Source: Deltaproteobacteria bacterium
GTDB lineage: Bacteria; Myxococcota_A; UBA9160; UBA6930
Direction of reading: 5' to 3'
Length of the DNA stretch: 44,311 nucleotides
Assembly (NCBI GenBank): GCA_028817435.1
Contig: JAPPPQ010000046.1
Span: 1-44,311 of the forward strand
The position numbers and the translations under genes were made by a program. This document shows positions 11,301 to 18,466 of this stretch, in pieces. A model generated the notes under the pieces. The model was given only the letters and a program-made list of their open reading frames with translations, searched no databases and was not told the DNA's origin. The number at the start of each line of letters is the position of its first letter. Positions within the stretch are counted from its first letter, which is position 1.

Positions 11301-14300
11301 CGACAATGCTGGTGGCCGGGTTGGTGAAGGAGATGGTATGCGCGGCGGAGAGATAGTTGACCGTTACCGATGCTGCGTTGTTGGGAGAAGCGGCCGCTTC
11401 GGCTTCGCCGCCCGCAGCGCCCACATTGATGGTGCCGAGGGTTACGCTCAGGGTCTCGTCCGGGCTGTCGTCGTCGAGGGTCTGCGAGAAGGGAATGCCG
11501 AGCGCGATGGCGCCGCTGGTCTGGCCCGCGGCAATTTCAATTCTGCCGCCATTGGCATCGGTGGGCGTGTCTGTGGTGCCGCTGACCGTGTAAGAGACGG
11601 TGATGGGCGCAGCCGAGCCGCCCCTTGCGCCGCTCATGCTGACGGTGAATTGCGCCGAAGCGCCTTCGTTTACGGTTGCGGCGTCGGCTGCAATGCGGAC
11701 GGTGAGCTCGTCGCTGGCAGAAATGGTGTAGGTCTGGCTCGCGCCGCGGCTCATCTGGTTCTGGCCGCTGCCTTCCATTGCGCCCCGCACCTGATCATCG
11801 CCAATGGTGACGGTGAGCACCTCGTCGTTTTCGTTCAGCTCGTCGTCGGCAATGCGCAGCAGGGTAACGGCGGCGGGGGCGGTGTTGGCGGCGAAAGTGG
11901 CGCTGCCGCTGGCCCCCGAGTAATCCGCGGCAGAGGCGTTGACGGTGGCGGCGTTGGTATCCACGCCGATGGTGTAGGCCACGGTCACCTCGGTGGTGGG
12001 GGTGTTGTCCAAAGTAAGCATGACTGCGTCGGCCGGAGATGCGCCCTCGCTCAGGGCGGTGGTGCTGCTGAGCTGGGCGGTGATGAAGTCGTTGGCGGTG
12101 ATGGTGAAAGTGCCGCTGTTGTTGATCACGCGCAGAGAGTCTGCGCCAATGGCGGCGGTGGCGGTGACGGTGAAGGATTCAGCGCCTTCGTTCAGGGAAT
12201 CGTCGGTGTCGTCAATGTCCAGGGTGGCGGTGAGCACCGGCGTGACGGCGTCGGCGTCCATGGTCACCATGCCGGTCAGCGAGGTGAGGGCAATATCGTC
12301 CACGGTGAAGGCCGGACTGCCGGGCACGATGGTGTAAGACACCACCACATCGCCGCTCGCCGTCCGGCCGTTCAGATCCACGCGAAATTGCACGCGCAGG
12401 GGGTTGCCGGTTCCGTCCTCGGGTATGGCGCCACTGCCCGCCACATAAACCACGATTTCATCGCTGTCGTCGTCGGTGATGGTGGTGAAGACGGGGTCGC
12501 CGTAGCCGGTGCCGCCATCGGCGGCGGCATCGGCAACGCTGAGCTGCACGCTGAAGCTCTCAGCGCCCTCCGTCAGTTGGTCTCCGGCAACGGTAATGGT
12601 GAAGGTCCTGGTCGAGCCATCGACATCTGCGCCGTCGAAGTTCAGCATGCCGCTGCGGTCATCGGCCGCAAGGAAGTCGGCGTCGGCGGTGCCAATGTGG
12701 GTCACCGTCCAGGTGGCGACGGTATCTGTGGAAAAGGCTGTGCCGGTGAAAGTGACGGTGTAATCGCCGCTTTCCACGCCGTTTGTGGCGTCGTCGTTTT
12801 CGGCAATGGCGCTGGGGCCGGTGATGGTGAGCACGCGGGCTCTGGAATCATCGTCGGTAATGGTGGTGGATGCGGCAGCGCCGAAATCGGTGCCGTCATC
12901 GGCCATATCGTCGGCGACACTGGCCTGCACGGTGAAGGTTTCATCGGATTCGCTCTGGTTATCGCCGGCCACGGTGATGCTGAAGGTTCGGGCCGCGCCG
13001 TCTTCATCGGCTGCGCCGAAGGTCACCGTGCCGCTGCGGTCGCTGGCCGCGGCGAAGTCGGCGTCGGAGGTGTCGCCGTGTGTCACCGTCCAGGTGACGG
13101 CGGTGTTTGCGGAGAAAGCCTGGCCGTTCAGGGTAATGGTGTAATCGAGGCTTTCCGCAGCGGAATCGGTTTCGGCAATGGTGGCCGGGCCGGTGATGGT
13201 GAATCTGCGGACTGCGCCGGTGAAGCTCACGGTCACAGACGCCGTTGCGCCGCTGCCGGTCAGCGTGCCGCGGCCGCCGGAGACCGTGCCGAGGGTTACG
13301 GTGAGGGTCTCGGTGGGAGACAGCGGGCCCAGCGTCGCGCTTTCGGCGAGCGGAATGGCGACATTCTGGCTGAGCGTCGTGGTCCGCGCGGGGAAAGTGA
13401 CGGTGCCGGTGGTGGCGCCGACGATGCCGGCGTCGCTGAGTTCGTTCACGCTCCAGGGCACGCTCACCGATCCCTCGGAGGCGTTGTTGATGGAAATGCG
13501 GAATACAGCGTTGCTGCCCTCTGCAGCCGTCGGCGGGGTGGGCCCGGCAATGCTGACCTTGACGGGATTGCTGGCGGAGATGGAGACGGTCGCCGTGGTG
13601 CTGGAAGACAGCGAGGGGGCGGCGATTGCGCCCCCGCCGCGCACGTTGCTGACGGTGACGATGAAGGTCTCGACGGCTTCGTTCAGGTTGTCGGCGAGGG
13701 CGGTGATGGTGAAGTCGTTGCGACCGTCAGTGTCACCAGCGGCAATGAAGGCCGTGCCGGTGGTAGCGGCGAAGTCCGCCGAATCTGCCGGATCCACCGT
13801 CTGCGAGGCGGCGGGGAAGGAGATTCGCCAATCCACCTCCACCGGAGCAGTGGTATCCACATCCTCGGCATAATGCAAGCTGAAGCGGTGGGCTATGCCT
13901 TCCGCCTGTTCGCCAGTGCCAGTGCCGATTACCGCTCCAAAACTCACAGTGATCGGGCGGTCGCTCTCGCCGATGGTGACGCTGGCGCTGGCGGTGGTGA
14001 GGTCGGCTCTGCTTGCGTTGGAGAGTGTGAAGGTCAGCATCTCCTCGCCTTCGCTCAATGCATCGTCGGTAATGGTCAGGGTTACGGACTGGCTGCCGAG
14101 GCCGGTGAAACTGAGGGTGCCGTCCGTGTCTGCGCCGCTCACGCTGTAATCGGCGGCCTGCGCGCCGCTCACCGCCCAATCCACCGTAACCGGCTGCATT
14201 GCAACCGGGGCCTGGCCGTTGAGAGTCACGGTGAACACCGCTTCCCCGCCCTCGTCGGGGGTGGTGTCGTCCACATTGACGGAAAGCTGGCGCAGGGAAT

Positions 14301-15357
14301 CGCTGTCCACAACCGAAACGGCAACACTGGCAAGTGTGACAGTAGTAGAGACCCCCGTTTCCGTGTGGGAGATGGTGGCCGTGCCGCCTTGGGTATCGGC
14401 ATCTCCGACGGTGACCGCGTTGACGGTGACCATTTGCGGGGTATCCCAGTTGTTGTTGGGGCCGCCATGAATGAAGGTCAGTGGGCCGCTGACGGTGGCG
14501 ACCGTTGCATCGCTGGTGGCTGGCGTGACGGTGATCGTGACGGGATCACCGGCCCGAACCTGAAGAAATTCCCAGACCACGGTATAGTTTGCGCTGCTGC
14601 CCTCGTTGATGGTCAGGCTTGCCGGCGAAATGACAATTCTCGGTTGAATTGTGTGATGGTAGAAGGTGCTGATGCTGTGAGTCATCCTGCCGCCAATGCT
14701 GATATCGTGGAAGACGAAAACCGCCCCGGCATCAAGGCCCTGGGTGAAGGTGATGGTAACCGTCTGCGGGGTGTTCCAGTTGCTGGGGGTGAAGACCAGC
14801 GAGGACTTGTCGGCCTGGAGTCCAGCCGGGAGCGGCTCCACAAAATTCCACGCCAGCCGGATTGTCAGCGTCACATCACTTGCAGGCTGGGCGCCCAGCA
14901 CTGCGGTGTAGGAGTTGCTTGCCTGATTGGTAACGGTGGCCGCAGCAACCGTAATGGTGGGCTCGGGCCGCACGACGATGGTTACGGGCAGGGTGTCGGT
15001 GTTTCCCCCCGCATCGGTGGCGGTGTAGGTGAGCGAGGCCACCACTGCGCCCGCCGCGGGGGTGCCGGTGACGGTGCGCGCACTGGCGCTGAAGCTCAGG
15101 CCGGAGGGGATGCTTCCCGCCGGAGTGAGGGTGTAGGACAACGCGCCGGAGCCGCCGGTGGCGGCGGGCAAGGTGAGCGTGGTGATGGCCGTGCCGGGCT
15201 GGTAGGTCTGCACCGCCACGCTCGCGCCTTCTGCGAAGCTCGGTCCGGTCTGCGCCAGAGCCGGGGCCGCAAGCAACGCCCCGCCCATGGCGAGCAGGAA
15301 AGCGAAGCGTTGTGCGGTTGCGGGGTAGCGCGCCGGACGCGCGCTAGGCCGGGTCAC
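5302..15357 (-). CDS. Giant Calx-beta repeat autotransporter (complete)
   Basis: This is a 3351-codon protein from a GTG at 15357. It has a signal peptide (FAFLLAMGGALLAAPALAQ), a putative-Ig-like domain (YTLTPAGSIPSGLSFS), then about 17 Calx-beta-like units, each near 100 residues with NEGAESF or SEGEE-type edge strands. A low-complexity Ala/Gly/Leu linker holds three 10-residue repeats. Roughly the last 400 residues form an autotransporter-type barrel: alternating strands such as NAWLVLGFGAGSVDI and RSLRLGGEAEAGRRI, ending in the outer-membrane signature LLTGRLHF with a terminal Phe. I infer a type V secreted surface protein, with the repeats as stalk or passenger. It lies upstream of a tandem paralogue and shares near-identical repeat DNA with it. 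The GTG lacks a Shine-Dalgarno. A better start (ATG 15403) is one base out of frame. Confidence 0.92.
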   Translation of the reverse strand: MTRPSARPARYPATAQRFAFLLAMGGALLAAPALAQTGPSFAEGASVAVQTYQPGTAITTLTLPAATGGSGALSYTLTPAGSIPSGLSFSASARTVTGTPAAGAVVASLTYTATDAGGNTDTLPVTIVVRPEPTITVAAATVTNQASNSYTAVLGAQPASDVTLTIRLAWNFVEPLPAGLQADKSSLVFTPSNWNTPQTVTITFTQGLDAGAVFVFHDISIGGRMTHSISTFYHHTIQPRIVISPASLTINEGSSANYTVVWEFLQVRAGDPVTITVTPATSDATVATVSGPLTFIHGGPNNNWDTPQMVTVNAVTVGDADTQGGTATISHTETGVSTTVTLASVAVSVVDSDSLRQLSVNVDDTTPDEGGEAVFTVTLNGQAPVAMQPVTVDWAVSGAQAADYSVSGADTDGTLSFTGLGSQSVTLTITDDALSEGEEMLTFTLSNASRADLTTASASVTIGESDRPITVSFGAVIGTGTGEQAEGIAHRFSLHYAEDVDTTAPVEVDWRISFPAASQTVDPADSADFAATTGTAFIAAGDTDGRNDFTITALADNLNEAVETFIVTVSNVRGGGAIAAPSLSSSTTATVSISASNPVKVSIAGPTPPTAAEGSNAVFRISINNASEGSVSVPWSVNELSDAGIVGATTGTVTFPARTTTLSQNVAIPLAESATLGPLSPTETLTVTLGTVSGGRGTLTGSGATASVTVSFTGAVRRFTITGPATIAETDSAAESLDYTITLNGQAFSANTAVTWTVTHGDTSDADFAAASDRSGTVTFGAADEDGAARTFSITVAGDNQSESDETFTVQASVADDMADDGTDFGAAASTTITDDDSRARVLTITGPSAIAENDDATNGVESGDYTVTFTGTAFSTDTVATWTVTHIGTADADFLAADDRSGMLNFDGADVDGSTRTFTITVAGDQLTEGAESFSVQLSVADAAADGGTGYGDPVFTTITDDDSDEIVVYVAGSGAIPEDGTGNPLRVQFRVDLNGRTASGDVVVSYTIVPGSPAFTVDDIALTSLTGMVTMDADAVTPVLTATLDIDDTDDSLNEGAESFTVTATAAIGADSLRVINNSGTFTITANDFITAQLSSTTALSEGASPADAVMLTLDNTPTTEVTVAYTIGVDTNAATVNASAADYSGASGSATFAANTAPAAVTLLRIADDELNENDEVLTVTIGDDQVRGAMEGSGQNQMSRGASQTYTISASDELTVRIAADAATVNEGASAQFTVSMSGARGGSAAPITVSYTVSGTTDTPTDANGGRIEIAAGQTSGAIALGIPFSQTLDDDSPDETLSVTLGTINVGAAGGEAEAAASPNNAASVTVNYLSAAHTISFTNPATSIVEGGSATYTVSRSGPDIAGAAGIVLRWAYAAGATNPASAADFAGSAAPAGGTLTFTGSQTTRTFSINTAEDALSEPGETFTLSLSATPAVLGSEGGVVLPSAISVTIGESDRPVTLRIAAPGSDLTEGTASNFTVSFTENVTTTAPITVYWRNLPTDISTDTARNPDFDAVGLTGNTVIAAGQNSAVIAITPSADNHNEGPETFTIRITSVDPNSNQRGGPIAAPVIGLPHSAHATIAASDPLTVRLARRSGQTGAVVEGGDAEFTVSLALVADSSTAATSATGICVTFSTAIASQQNPTGAANTASNADLEVRNCAGNVVSTTAAGATGAGGVLIPAGQSSATFGIRARFDNLDEGATGEMLTVTVTSAAFQPALPGATTPVITSTPADARVAVEIENINSARTLAIDAPVASAEEGGDLVFTVTVEGEPVSEAFVVNWAVTTGAADLSGAASGVLNFGVSSQQTQMRTITLSTTDDSANEPAETVTVTLANPCPANGVCAVGGRAGISGAQTPSLELITAAANGAIGESDRPVILQIAAPGSALTEGTAANFTVNFSEPVTTTEAVVVNWRLDGLDAAGAASDGDFQAASRLGEVSIAPGQRSVRLPITATDDAVNEAAETFRVLLLGARGGGAIAAPLLHATPSANASIAASDPVTLRLRGPASTVREGGDAEFSVSLALTAGGAAATSGGDICVRFATEVSQSTTLAAGANPNTAANPDIAVRGCDGNPAAISATSQATGGFVISAGQSSATLRIPVRFDDEDEGSALETLRVALTGATHTALSGAPALTADTTAATAMLQNVNALRTLEVSAATLTGDEDSASMPGGAAVFVVYTVRIVGADLEEEITANWTLAATDGANLPAASALARNHGGDHTPDFGAASIAEAGGGTVNADGASGTLRFPVGAPTSRTIRVPVLQDALNEGVEGLALRVADPCPATGVCTLGGGSSGGAPALQLATGERVAVIPASDPAMLRITRQGGGTVVSGEGVTYRVSLGNTFLNGRPVPVRASTPLMVMVPLLVDGMDSGQSFTVEVPPGQSSGEEEVSAAILSQVLSGQSGTPMLSLGQASVTGAPGPSGGTAMVMAPDPNDPADRANLPAPVQTASWELTRTLPAGREREAPEGGSYEITFRLGGSEAPAGGLSFTWMVEGRAASDGGEAAVAADFARAAGYTCGAAAVGATCTALPSGTVRFAAGNTIQTIAIAVRDDSADNPGEGRGPGGVIRAEGFTLRFTALSGLDAGRVEYAAGSQLPGALQVDIPALRANLSVANATAAEGASAVFRLTLSGFVGGDATIQPVVVTYRVGVDAAGAALPGDTATLDADYTAPETSIAIPTGESEDESSTAIAIPLLLDGVLEPRETFTLTITGATGGGGTIRLVPDPSADPVVVADEIRATGAITDDADQAARRRQRVGALVTVLDRQTALLATDAIGTRLSRPRTDGAQSAQLTLANRNLIGAARSGAAAAGVAGGGAHAPNIGLALYGAAGRGSAGAASHLGRGAGTASLLDGSAGAASLLDGSAGAAFGGLGAGLAGAANLGTRTALPSLAQVLNGSSFSFNAASDVLAGFADFAGGVEVWGSGGYVDLRSESRSSGLTYDGESIAAFLGADAIVPQLPNLLAGLAVGWSAGDLDFTDRAGGFEMRGKLSNDALSVHPYFGWQLSPHANAWLVLGFGAGSVDIEENEGSGASQVSRKLDGGDSSMLMFSTGISGKQQIGETGDLKLRFALTRVHSRVDSGSFDDGALLPKTRGRSLRLGGEAEAGRRIAFANGLSLRPFGTLRVRLDNAGSETGVENAALDWGAGITAAWSDLGLDGRFAFRRQLNDTGDEEQGVSLDVNFAPGALGQGIAIRFQTALQQRRTGLSNPDGGLRGALLGANNALATPLGGSNAFGARSASASGAGAGMQHSLSGEIAYGVALRYFARSDASRAALLTPYGRFNLADTDTRWAAGLRLANPRGLQLGLEAGLDLHTGSAADTTPRSYDLLLTGRLHF
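6721..6810 (-). repeat. Three tandem 30-bp repeats in the passenger-barrel linker
   Basis: Units start at 6721, 6751 and 6781. The first two differ only near their ends and the third has diverged. Each encodes ten residues of the type AGAASLLDGS. They lie just before the translocator barrel and are in frame, so unit-number changes would only alter linker length. Confidence 0.85.
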
Positions 15358-15403
15358 GGGGGTTGCCCCCCGGGGAGGGGGGGGTGGAATGGGAGCTCAG
15401 CAT
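15357..15403 (-). promoter_or_regulatory. Out-of-frame leader ATG with C-rich tract before the autotransporter
   Basis: On the minus strand AAAGAGGTG stands 6 bases before ATG (15403-15401). The codons read M-L-S-S-H-S-T-P-P and then run through C8-T-C4-G6. In the given sequence this frame stops after about 20 codons. Removing one base from the tract would fuse it to GTG 15357 and the signal peptide. The distance between the two starts is 46 bases. The equivalent distance in the downstream paralogue is 67, and both leave a remainder of one. Confidence 0.5.
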
Positions 15404-15454
15404 GATCTGCACCTCTTTAGCTTGGCCTGGGGAGTTACCCGTGGCTCTGCCGAA

Positions 15455-15484
15455 ACCATAGTGGGCCGCTGGCAGGGAAGTCAA
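15455..15484 (-). promoter_or_regulatory. Sigma70-type promoter of the autotransporter gene
   Basis: On the minus strand TTGACT (15484-15479) is followed after 18 bases by TATGGT (15460-15455). This gives a leader of about 45-50 bases before ATG 15403. The same TTGACT with an 18-base spacer precedes the related leader at 44093-44122. Confidence 0.6.
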
Positions 15485-15503
15485 GTCTTTTTTTGACCAG
15501 GTG

Positions 15504-15522
15504 GGCTGTTTTTGGCACAGCC
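15504..15522 (-). terminator. Small hairpin downstream of the P-loop ATPase gene
   Basis: GGCTGT and ACAGCC pair around a 7-base loop, 23 bases after the stop codon of the ATPase gene. There is no T run on the minus strand, so termination is uncertain. Confidence 0.25.
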
Positions 15523-15544
15523 GCCCAAAGCCGCCCTGGCTGCC

Positions 15545-16225
15545 CTAGCTGCGCTTGAGGAGCAGGGTGCGGGGATCGAGGGATACGCGCAGCTTCCCCG
15601 CGCCGGGGCTGTCGTGATCTTTGAGGGCGCGCAGGGCCACGGCGGAATGGCCGGGCTCGAGGGCCAGAATGACGGCGAAGCGCCCAGGGGCGATGTCTTC
15701 GGGCAGCGCGGCCTGCTCGCCGGGCAGGGCCGCCGAAAGCCACAGCTCGGCGGGCAGCTCCTGGGCCAGAGCGGCCAGACCGTCGAGCTCTGCGCCGCTG
15801 GCGGCGGCTACCTCGAAGCCTTCGACGATGAGCAGGCCGGGCCGCGCGCCGGTTTCCTCCGCCACGCGCAGGGCCTCGCGCAGCTTTTCCACGCCGAAGC
15901 GGGCGCGGGGCCAGGCGCGAATGGAGAGCAGGCGCAACGCCTCGCCGCGCACCACCGCTTCGTCTTCCAGGCGCGTAGCCTGGGCGAGATCGTCAAAGAG
16001 CGTGTCGTAGTGGGCGCGGGTGTGGGCGACGCTGCTGTCCAGCGCCACATGCAGCACCTGATCGCCGCGCAACAGGCCATCGAGGGCCACGCCCACCAGA
16101 AAGGGCGTCTTGCCGACGCCGTGCCCCGCCAGCACCAGGCCCAGGTTGCCCCGGCCCAGGCCGCCGTGCAGCCCCCGCTCCAGAATGCGCAGCGGGCTGC
16201 GCGCGTTCAGAAAGCCGCGGAGCAC
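15545..16225 (-). CDS. Small P-loop (RecA/KaiC-like) ATPase of unknown role
   Basis: This 226-residue protein starts with GTG only 3 bases after the EF-G stop, so it is translationally linked to EF-G. Residues 33-40 (AGHGVGKT) form a Walker A motif in a context like KaiC/RecA folds (GLVLAGHGVGKTPFLVGVAL). A hydrophobic strand GLLIVEGFE is in the Walker B position, with Glu rather than Asp at its end. A second acidic-plus-Ser strand, VLHVALDSS, follows Walker A. Downstream, the alternating beta strands and helices fit one ATPase core with no extra domain. I do not recognise a named family. Position in an operon with EF-G and a formyl-folate enzyme hints at a translation or one-carbon link, but that is inference. 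Confidence 0.75.
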   Translation of the reverse strand: MLRGFLNARSPLRILERGLHGGLGRGNLGLVLAGHGVGKTPFLVGVALDGLLRGDQVLHVALDSSVAHTRAHYDTLFDDLAQATRLEDEAVVRGEALRLLSIRAWPRARFGVEKLREALRVAEETGARPGLLIVEGFEVAAASGAELDGLAALAQELPAELWLSAALPGEQAALPEDIAPGRFAVILALEPGHSAVALRALKDHDSPGAGKLRVSLDPRTLLLKRS

Positions 16226-16228
16226 CGC

Positions 16229-18325
16229 TCAGTCCTCGTCTTTGGCGAGGCGGCGGCGATCCTGGAACTTTTCCTCGAGCTCGGCTGCAATGTCGCGGGG
16301 CGCGGGGGCGTAGCGCGCAAACTCCATGGTGAAATCCGCCGCGCCGGCGGTGGCAGAGCGCAGGTCGGTGGCGTAGCCGAACATGGCCGCCAGCGGCGCT
16401 TCGGCTTCGATTTGGCAAAAGCCTTCGTCCTCGGTGGTGCCGATGACGCTGCCGCGCCGCTGCATGATGGTTTTGAGCACAGCGCCCTGATGCGTTACCG
16501 GCGCTTCGACGCCGAGCTTCATGAGCGGCTCCAGAATGATGGGCTTGGCCCGGGCATAGCATTCGCGGAACGCGCCGCGCGCCGCGGCCTGAAAGGCCAT
16601 GTCGGAGGAATCCACCGAATGGGACTGGCCGTCGTTCACCACCACGCGCAGGCCGAGCACCGGAAAGCCGATGAGCCGCCCCTTCGCCAGCATGGCGCGA
16701 AAGCCCTTTTCCAGCGAGGGAATGAACTCGGTGGGAATCGAGCCGCCGCGCACCTCGTTCACAAACTCGAAATCCTCGCCGGCGGGGAGCGGCTCCAGGT
16801 AGCCCGCCACGCGGCCAAACTGCCCCGCGCCGCCGGTCTGCTTGCGGTGGGTGTAGTTGAAATCGGTGCGCTGCGAAATGGTTTCGCGGTAAGCCACCTG
16901 CGGCGCGCCGGTCACCACTTCTGCGCCGTATTCGCGGCGCATGCGCTCCACATACACATCCAGGTGCAGCTCGCCCATTCCCGAAATCACCGTCTCGCCG
17001 CTCTCGGGATCCACGCCGGCGCGGAAGGTGGGGTCTTCGCGCACAAAGCGGCCCAGCGCCTTGGCGATGTTTTCCTGCGACTTTTGCTGCGCGGGCTTTA
17101 CCGACAGCGAAATGACCGGATCCGGCACATGGACGGCGCTCATGGAGATTTCGACGCTGCCATCGGTGAAGGTATCGCCAAAAGCGCACTCGATGCCGAA
17201 CAGCGCGACGATATCGCCGCCGGTGGAGCGCTCGATGTCTTCCATCTTCTCGGCGTGCATGCGCCCCAGGCGGCCCACCTTGTGGCGCTTGCCGGTGCGC
17301 GAGTTGACGATGTTCATGCCGCGCGCCAGGGTGCCCTGATAAACGCGCACATAGGTAAGCTGGCCGTAGCGGCCGTCTTCCAGCTTGAAGGCCAGCGCCA
17401 CCAGCGGCTTGTTGGTATCGCTGCTGAGCAGCACCGGCGCTTCGTCGTTGGAGAGATCAATGCCCGTGTTTTCCACATCTTCCGGGCTGGGCAGGTAGCG
17501 CGTAACTGCATTGAGCAGCGGCTGCACGCCCTTGTTGCCGTAGGCCGAACCCATGAAGACGGGGGTGAGCTCCAGCGAGAGCACGCCGTTGCGCACGGCC
17601 TCGTGAATCAGTTCTTCGGTAACGCGCTCTTCCAGAATGGACTCGGTGAGCGCATCGGAGAACATGGAGACGGCGTCGAGCATCTCTTCCCGCGCCGCTT
17701 CGGCGGCGGCGCGCTGCTCTGCGGGAATTTCGTCTTCCACAACCTGCTCGCCATTTGCGCCGCCGAAGCGCAGCGCCTTCATGGAGATCAGGTCAATCAC
17801 GCCCTCAAAGGCGGATTCCAGGCCGATGGGGAGCTGCATGAGCACCGCGTTGTGCTCCAGCTTTTCGCGCAGGCCGGCGGCGGCGCGCTGCGGGTTTGCG
17901 CCGCTGCGGTCGAGCTTGTTGACAAAGGCCAGGCGCGGCACCTTGTAGCGGCGCATTTGCCGATCTACCGTCATGGACTGCGACTGCACCCCCGCCACGC
18001 CGCACAAAATGAGCACCGCGCCATCCAGCACGCGCAGGCTGCGCTCCACCTCGATGGTGAAATCCACATGGCCCGGCGTGTCAATGAGGTTGATGCGGTG
18101 GTCGTTCCACTCGCAGTGCGTCGCCGCAGAGGTGATGGTGATGCCGCGCTCGCGCTCCAGCTCCATGTGATCCATGGTCGCGCCCGCGCCGTCCTTGCCC
18201 TTCACCTCGTTGATGCGGTGGATGCGGTTGGTGTAGAACAGCACGCGCTCGGTGAGCGTGGTCTTGCCGGAATCCACATGAGCGCTGATGCCGATGTTGC
18301 GGATATTTGCGAGTTCGCCGTTCAT
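16229..18325 (-). CDS. fusA: Elongation factor G, mtEFG1/spdEFG1-like
   Basis: This is a 698-residue translocation GTPase of normal EF-G length. The G1 motif AHVDSGKT is at 15-22, DTPGH at 82-86 and NKLD at 136-139, with domain II-V landmarks later ([14 protein letters not shown], then the domain IV loop [13 protein letters not shown]). The N-terminal signature [20 protein letters not shown], with [11 protein letters not shown] and the Ser in HVDSGKT, resembles mitochondrial EFG1 and the spirochaete/planctomycete EF-G group more than the usual bacterial HVDAGKT form. ATG 18325 was chosen because the homology begins there and AAAGG lies about 10 bases upstream. The frame is open a further 44 codons. 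The gene sits between a formyl-folate enzyme and a P-loop ATPase, and not in the classic str operon. Confidence 0.95.
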   Translation of the reverse strand: MNGELANIRNIGISAHVDSGKTTLTERVLFYTNRIHRINEVKGKDGAGATMDHMELERERGITITSAATHCEWNDHRINLIDTPGHVDFTIEVERSLRVLDGAVLILCGVAGVQSQSMTVDRQMRRYKVPRLAFVNKLDRSGANPQRAAAGLREKLEHNAVLMQLPIGLESAFEGVIDLISMKALRFGGANGEQVVEDEIPAEQRAAAEAAREEMLDAVSMFSDALTESILEERVTEELIHEAVRNGVLSLELTPVFMGSAYGNKGVQPLLNAVTRYLPSPEDVENTGIDLSNDEAPVLLSSDTNKPLVALAFKLEDGRYGQLTYVRVYQGTLARGMNIVNSRTGKRHKVGRLGRMHAEKMEDIERSTGGDIVALFGIECAFGDTFTDGSVEISMSAVHVPDPVISLSVKPAQQKSQENIAKALGRFVREDPTFRAGVDPESGETVISGMGELHLDVYVERMRREYGAEVVTGAPQVAYRETISQRTDFNYTHRKQTGGAGQFGRVAGYLEPLPAGEDFEFVNEVRGGSIPTEFIPSLEKGFRAMLAKGRLIGFPVLGLRVVVNDGQSHSVDSSDMAFQAAARGAFRECYARAKPIILEPLMKLGVEAPVTHQGAVLKTIMQRRGSVIGTTEDEGFCQIEAEAPLAAMFGYATDLRSATAGAADFTMEFARYAPAPRDIAAELEEKFQDRRRLAKDED

Positions 18326-18466
18326 GGAAGTGCCTTTTGTGCGCCCGCACTGCGCCAGGCGGGCGGCGGGCGGAGCGAAGTGAGCGGGCCGGTGAGACCT
18401 GGAAAGCGTGGAGAGGAAGAGGCGCGCGGAGCATACGGAGTTTTTGCGGGCTGGCAAGCCCGCCCC

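Noticed and set aside
4984..15405. Plus-strand open frames of over 1300 codons opposite the autotransporter
   Set aside because: Same GC-driven shadow. Composition is Gly/Ala/Arg-rich, no start signals, and a fully supported protein lies on the other strand.
15480..15500. T7 run near 15488-15494 as an intrinsic terminator
   Set aside because: The T run is on the plus strand, where no gene ends. The adjacent TTGAC pairing is short and overlaps the -35 box of the minus-strand promoter.
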